Shown: piece after piece, positions 59,598 to 64,000 of the stretch
How positions within the stretch are numbered: position 1 is the first letter of the stretch
How the letters are laid out: each line of letters starts with the position of its first letter
NCBI RefSeq assembly: GCF_010994375.1
Contig: NZ_WHMA01000011.1
Coordinates: 33,469 to 97,468 of the forward strand
Direction: 5' to 3'
Length of the DNA: 64,000 nucleotides
Origin: Halomonas sp. NO4
GTDB taxonomy: Bacteria > Pseudomonadota > Gammaproteobacteria > Pseudomonadales > Halomonadaceae
The notes under the pieces: model-generated
What the model saw: the letters and a program-made list of their open reading frames with translations, nothing else
Told to the model about the DNA's origin: nothing
Database searches by the model: none
Program-made: the position numbers and the translations under genes

Positions 59598-59673
59598 GCC
59601 CCCGCACTCGCCGACTGCGTTCCAACAAAGTGCCGTACCGGCCAGTCCCGGCGCAGCTGCTACGCTACGCTGA

Positions 59674-60681
<1,008 letters not shown>

Positions 60682-60690
60682 GCGGGAGCC

Positions 60691-61791
60691 ATGGAATTCA
60701 TCGACCTGGCCGCCCAGCAGGCGCGCCTCAAGCCGCGGCTCGAGGCGGCGATTCAGGCGGTCCTGGCCCATGGCCGCTACGTGCTGGGCCCGGAGGTCGA
60801 GGCACTGGAAAGACGTTTGGCCGAGCGGGTGGGGGTGAACCACTGCATCAGCTGTGGAAACGGCACTGCTGCGTTGCAGATCGGGCTCATGGGGCTGGGC
60901 GTCGGCCCCGGTGACGAGGTGATCGTGCCGGGCTTCAGCTTCATCGCCACGGCCGAGAGCGTGGTGCTTGCCGGGGCGCGCCCCGTCTACGTCGATATCG
61001 ACCCCCGTACCTGCCTGCTGGACCCCGACGGTCTGGAGGCGGCGATCACCCCGCGCACCCGCGCCATCCTGCCGGTGTCGCTGTTTGGCCAGTGTGCCGA
61101 CATGGAGGCAGTCGAGGCCGTGGCGGTCCGCCACAGCCTCGCAGTGCTCGAGGATGCTGCCCAGAGCTTCGGCGCCACCCGCCACGGTCGCCCCTCGGGC
61201 GCGCTGTCGCGCCTCGCCGCCACCAGCTTCTTTCCCAGCAAGCCGCTGGGCGCCTACGGCGACGGCGGGGCGCTGTTCACCGACGACGACGAGCTGGCCG
61301 AGGCACTGCGCTGCATTGCCCGCCACGGCGAGGCGGCGCCTTATCACCACGTTCGCTTGGGCATGAACAGTCGTCTCGATACCCTGCAGGCGGCGGTGCT
61401 GCTGGTGAAGCTCGAGTGCTTCGACGACGAGCTGGCGCGACGCCGCACCGTGGCCGAGCGCTACGATCGTCTGCTCGCGCCGCTCGACGTTGCCCTGCCG
61501 ATGCTGGCGCCGGGCAACGCCAGCGTGCATGCCCAGTACAGCCTCCAGCTCGCCGGTCGTGACGCGGCGCGCGCGCGGCTCGCCGCGGCCGGCATTCCCA
61601 CCGCCGTCCATTACCCCTGTCCACTGTATCGCCAACTGGCGTTGATGGATCCGGATTGTTCACTGCCCGCCTGCGAAGCGGTGTGCCAGCGGATTCTCAG
61701 CCTACCGATGCACCCCTACCTGGAGGAGGCGCAGCAGCGGCGAGTGGTCGAGGTGCTGGCCGCCGCCCTGAAGGCCGAAGGGCACGTCTGA
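60691..61791 (+). CDS. wbpE: WbpE/WlbC-like DegT aminotransferase
   Basis: A 366-residue DegT/DnrJ/EryC1 PLP enzyme: CGNGTAALQIGLMGLGVGPG, EDAAQSFGATRHGRPSG, SFFPSKPLGAYGDGGA with PLP lysine K184, and the C-terminal LPMHPYLEEAQ. In the Wbp/Wlb pathway it aminates the 3-keto sugar made by the upstream product. It begins 10 bp after wbpB. Confidence 0.78.
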   Translation: MEFIDLAAQQARLKPRLEAAIQAVLAHGRYVLGPEVEALERRLAERVGVNHCISCGNGTAALQIGLMGLGVGPGDEVIVPGFSFIATAESVVLAGARPVYVDIDPRTCLLDPDGLEAAITPRTRAILPVSLFGQCADMEAVEAVAVRHSLAVLEDAAQSFGATRHGRPSGALSRLAATSFFPSKPLGAYGDGGALFTDDDELAEALRCIARHGEAAPYHHVRLGMNSRLDTLQAAVLLVKLECFDDELARRRTVAERYDRLLAPLDVALPMLAPGNASVHAQYSLQLAGRDAARARLAAAGIPTAVHYPCPLYRQLALMDPDCSLPACEAVCQRILSLPMHPYLEEAQQRRVVEVLAAALKAEGHV

Positions 61792-61798
61792 ACGAGGT

Positions 61799-61820
61799 GG
61801 GGCCTGCGATGGCAGGCCCC
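61799..61820. terminator. 9-bp perfect hairpin between wbpE and etf-QO
   Basis: GGGGCCTGC, loop GATG, GCAGGCCCC between two convergent genes, 8 bp after the wbpE stop. No T run, so a bidirectional 3'-end structure rather than a strong terminator. Confidence 0.6.
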
Positions 61821-61846
61821 GGTCCTGAGTGGGGCCGCTCAGGCAC

Positions 61847-63535
61847 TCACATATTGGGGTAGTTGGGCCCGCCGCCGCCTTCCGGCGCCACCCAGTTGAT
61901 GTTCTGGGCCGGGTCCTTGATGTCGCAGGTCTTGCAGTGCACGCAGTTCTGGAAATTGATCTGGAACTGCGGCTTGCCGTCATCCCCCTCGACCACCTCG
62001 TAGACCGCGGCCGGGCAGTAGCGCTGCGCCGGCTCGGCGTACTCGGGCAGGTTGTCGCGGATCGGGATGTCCGGATCGGTCAGCTTGAGGTGGCAAGGCT
62101 GGTCCTCCTCGTGATTGGTGTTCGACAAAAACACCGAGGAGAGCTTGTCGAAGGAGAGCTTGCCGTCGGGCTTCGGGTAGTCGATCTTCTCGCATTCCGC
62201 GGCGGGCTTGAGCCGGGCATGATCCGGGGTGGTGTCGTGCTGGGTGGGCAGCTTGCCGCCCAGCAACTGGTCGGCGAAGTTGTAGGCGCCGCCGAGCACG
62301 GTGCCGTACTTGTGGATCGCCGGCCCGAAGCTGGCGCTCGCCTTGAGCTCGGCGTAGGCCCAGCTCGCTTCCCACTTGCCGGTGAAGGCGGTCAGCTCCT
62401 GGCCGCCCTCGTCGCCGTCGGCAATGGCTTCGAACACCGTCTCCGCGGCCACCATGCCGGACTTCATGGCCGTGTGCAGGCCCTTGATCTTGGCGAAGTT
62501 CAGCGTGCCGGCATCGCAGCCGATCAGCAGCCCGCCGGGGAAGGTCATCTTCGGCAGGCAGTTGAAGCCCCCTTTGGTGATGGAGCGCGCGCCGTAGGCC
62601 ACGCGGGTGCCACCCTCCAGATGCTGCTTGAGCAGCGGGTGGTGTTTCATGCGCTGGAACTCGTCGAACGGCGAGAGCCAGGGGTTCTGGTAGGAGAGGT
62701 CCATGATCAGGCCGACCACCGCCTGCTGGTTGTCGCCGTGGTAGAGGAACCAGCCGCCATGGGTGTGCTTGTCCAGCGGCCAGCCGGAGCCGTGCAGCAC
62801 CAGGCCCGGCTCGTACGTGTCGGCGGGAATGTCCCACAACTCCTTGAGGCCGATGCCGTAGTGCTGTGGGTCGCGCCCCTCGTCCAGGCTGAACCGCTGG
62901 ATCAGCCGCTTGCCCAGATGGCCGCGGGAGCCCTCGGCGAACAGGGTGTACTTGGCGCGCAGCTCCATGCCCGGCATGTAGCTGTCCTTGGGCTGGCCAT
63001 CGGCGCCCACGCCCATGTCGCCGATGAGGATACCGCGCACGATCTCATCCTCGTCGACGATCACGTCCTGGGCGGCGAAGCCGGGGAAGATCTCGACCCC
63101 CAGGGATTCCGCCTGTTCGGCCAGCCAGCGGCTCAGGTTGCCGGCACTGATCACGTAGCGCGCGTGCTCGCCGCCGAGGTTGTGCATGCTCGGCGGTACC
63201 AGGGCGCCCGGCAGTTTCTGGGCTTTCTCGGCATCCCGGAGCAGGTAGACCTCGTCGCGGCTTGCCGGGGTGGTGAGCGGGGCACCACGGTCGGCCCAGT
63301 CGGGAAAGAGCTCATCCAGGGCGCGGGGTTCGAAGATCGCCCCCGAGAGAATGTGTGCGCCCACCTCGGAGCCTTTTTCCACCACGCACACCGAGAGTTC
63401 CCGCTCGGCATCGTTCGCCTGCTGCATCAGCCGGCAGGCGGCCGCCAGGCCCGAGGGGCCGGCACCCACGATGACCACGTCGAAATCCATGGCATCGCGT
63501 TCGACTTGTTCCTGCTGTTCGTTATCCACCTGCAC
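61847..63535 (-). CDS. Electron transfer flavoprotein-ubiquinone oxidoreductase
   Basis: A 562-residue ETF-QO. FDVVIVGAGPSGLAAACRL binds FAD; GGFNCLPKMTFPGGLLIGCDAGTLN is the quinone-side region; FQNCVHCKTCDIKDP plus an upstream cysteine in QRYCPAA hold the 4Fe-4S cluster. It passes electrons from ETF to ubiquinone at the inner membrane. GTG at 63535 (GGAGG 3 nt upstream) or GTG at 63529 may start it. It is divergent from etfB across about 400 bp. Confidence 0.94.
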   Translation of the reverse strand: MQVDNEQQEQVERDAMDFDVVIVGAGPSGLAAACRLMQQANDAERELSVCVVEKGSEVGAHILSGAIFEPRALDELFPDWADRGAPLTTPASRDEVYLLRDAEKAQKLPGALVPPSMHNLGGEHARYVISAGNLSRWLAEQAESLGVEIFPGFAAQDVIVDEDEIVRGILIGDMGVGADGQPKDSYMPGMELRAKYTLFAEGSRGHLGKRLIQRFSLDEGRDPQHYGIGLKELWDIPADTYEPGLVLHGSGWPLDKHTHGGWFLYHGDNQQAVVGLIMDLSYQNPWLSPFDEFQRMKHHPLLKQHLEGGTRVAYGARSITKGGFNCLPKMTFPGGLLIGCDAGTLNFAKIKGLHTAMKSGMVAAETVFEAIADGDEGGQELTAFTGKWEASWAYAELKASASFGPAIHKYGTVLGGAYNFADQLLGGKLPTQHDTTPDHARLKPAAECEKIDYPKPDGKLSFDKLSSVFLSNTNHEEDQPCHLKLTDPDIPIRDNLPEYAEPAQRYCPAAVYEVVEGDDGKPQFQINFQNCVHCKTCDIKDPAQNINWVAPEGGGGPNYPNM

Positions 63536-63931
63536 TCTCCTCCCTCACCGGCGACGTGGGGCGTACCACCAACGTCGAAAGGTTTTAAAACGGTCGTTTG
63601 CTTCTCGATATTCTCCATGATAGGCATAATAGACGAACCAGGTCACCCCCGACGATGGGTAGTTGCCGCTTGCAGCGGCGCGTGGGGATTGTTGCAGCCA
63701 CTGCGGCTGTGGCACATTGGGTACGTTTTTGGGTGCGGCGCCTATCAAACGCTTGCATGAAACGTATAAAGGCATGTCGAACGGTTCTATGCCGGGCTTG
63801 AGGGTAGACATCGGGCGTCGGGGCGGTGCGACTGGCCCCCTCGATGCCGATACCGGCGTTCCGGTGCCGAGCCGGGCGATCGACGTGCGTCTCACCAGAC
63901 GGTTCGTAAGAGTGAACCAAGCGAGGACACC
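63536..63931. promoter_or_regulatory. Divergent promoter region of etf-QO and etfB
   Basis: About 395 bp, less GC-rich than its neighbours. It holds a PsrA-like site (63588-63600), AAACGCTTGC near 63747 that shares the GCAAGCG core of the TetR-type sites at 6057/6739, and GGTTC/GAACC inverted arms just before etfB. Frames in it have no family features. Confidence 0.5.
63588..63600. promoter_or_regulatory. PsrA-like site before etf-QO
   Basis: AAAC-GGTC-GTTTG fits (G/C)AAAC-N2-4-GTTT(G/C) except for A at the first position. It lies 53 bp before the etf-QO start. The same motif class stands before the acyl-CoA dehydrogenase at 9935. Confidence 0.5.
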
Positions 63932-64000
63932 ATGAAAGTACTCGTCGCGGTCAAACGCGTCATCGACTACAACGTCAAGATCCGGGTCAAGCCGGACAAC
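63932..64000 (+). CDS. etfB: Electron transfer flavoprotein beta subunit, N-terminus
   Basis: Only 23 codons are present: MKVLVAVKRVIDYNVKIRVK then PDN, the highly conserved EtfB start. GCGAGGACACC precedes the ATG. EtfB with EtfA carries electrons from acyl-CoA dehydrogenases to the ETF-QO encoded divergently. Confidence 0.9.
   Translation, partial: MKVLVAVKRVIDYNVKIRVKPDN

Overview
The window is high-GC, densely coded bacterial chromosome. Gene order and protein sequences fit a gammaproteobacterium of the Halomonas type (Halomonadaceae); this is inferred from content, not from a database search. Supporting cues are the plsX-fabD-fabG-acpP-fabF-pabC-mltG-tmk-holB-pilZ-tatD run without fabH, the comEC-exbBD-msbA-lpxK-trm112-kdsB-ptp-murB run facing rne, and secA-argJ-Nudix/ThiE-like. 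No tRNA, rRNA, CRISPR array, insertion sequence or prophage was found.

Layout. 1-4 kb: accessory transport genes (MFS, ACR3 arsenite pump, a fluoride channel behind a candidate fluoride riboswitch, FetAB-like ABC exporter). 4-11.8 kb: an acyl-CoA module (alpha/beta hydrolase, thiolase, TetR, acyl-CoA synthetase, SDR dehydrogenase, OhrR-type MarR, acyl-CoA dehydrogenase) with recognisable operator palindromes. 12-15.3 kb: a patchy region with a metallopeptidase that has lost its zinc-ribbon cysteines, a truncated glutathione S-transferase, a deaminase, a serine hydrolase flanked by a 34-bp imperfect direct repeat, and two decayed gene fragments. 15.3-19 kb: thioredoxin-like protein, phosphohistidine-phosphatase/CHAD fusion, lipoprotein hydrolase, DciA. 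19.1-24.7 kb: a small secreted ORF that looks like a SecM-type arrest peptide, then secA, argJ and a Nudix/ThiE-like protein. 24.7-27 kb: REP-like hairpins and the agmatine-to-putrescine pair aguA-aguB. 27-38.4 kb: lipoprotein sorting (Lol), DUF2062, comEC carrying an in-frame amber stop, ExbB/ExbD-like proteins, MsbA, LpxK, Trm112, KdsB, low-MW phosphatase, MurB. 38.5-45.7 kb: RNase E with a repetitive tail, RluC, HAD phosphatase, SppA-like protease, Maf. 45.8-56.5 kb: yceD-rpmF, fatty-acid synthesis, PabC, MltG, Tmk, HolB, PilZ, TatD, DUF1285. 56.5-61.8 kb: UvrD-like helicase, sulfurtransferase and an isolated WbpB/WbpE-like pair. 61.8-64 kb: ETF-ubiquinone oxidoreductase, divergent from etfB, which runs off the window.

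How the parts connect: acyl-CoA dehydrogenases pass electrons to ETF and then to ETF-QO. PsrA-like palindromes lie both before the acyl-CoA dehydrogenase (9935) and between etf-QO and etfB (63588), which suggests shared fatty-acid control. The envelope genes (Lol, MsbA, LpxK, KdsB, MurB) form a tightly coupled run, many with 1-4 nt stop/start overlaps. The most interesting item is the 115-codon ORF ahead of secA: signal peptide, RRGPP five codons from its end, and competing RNA helices reaching the secA start.
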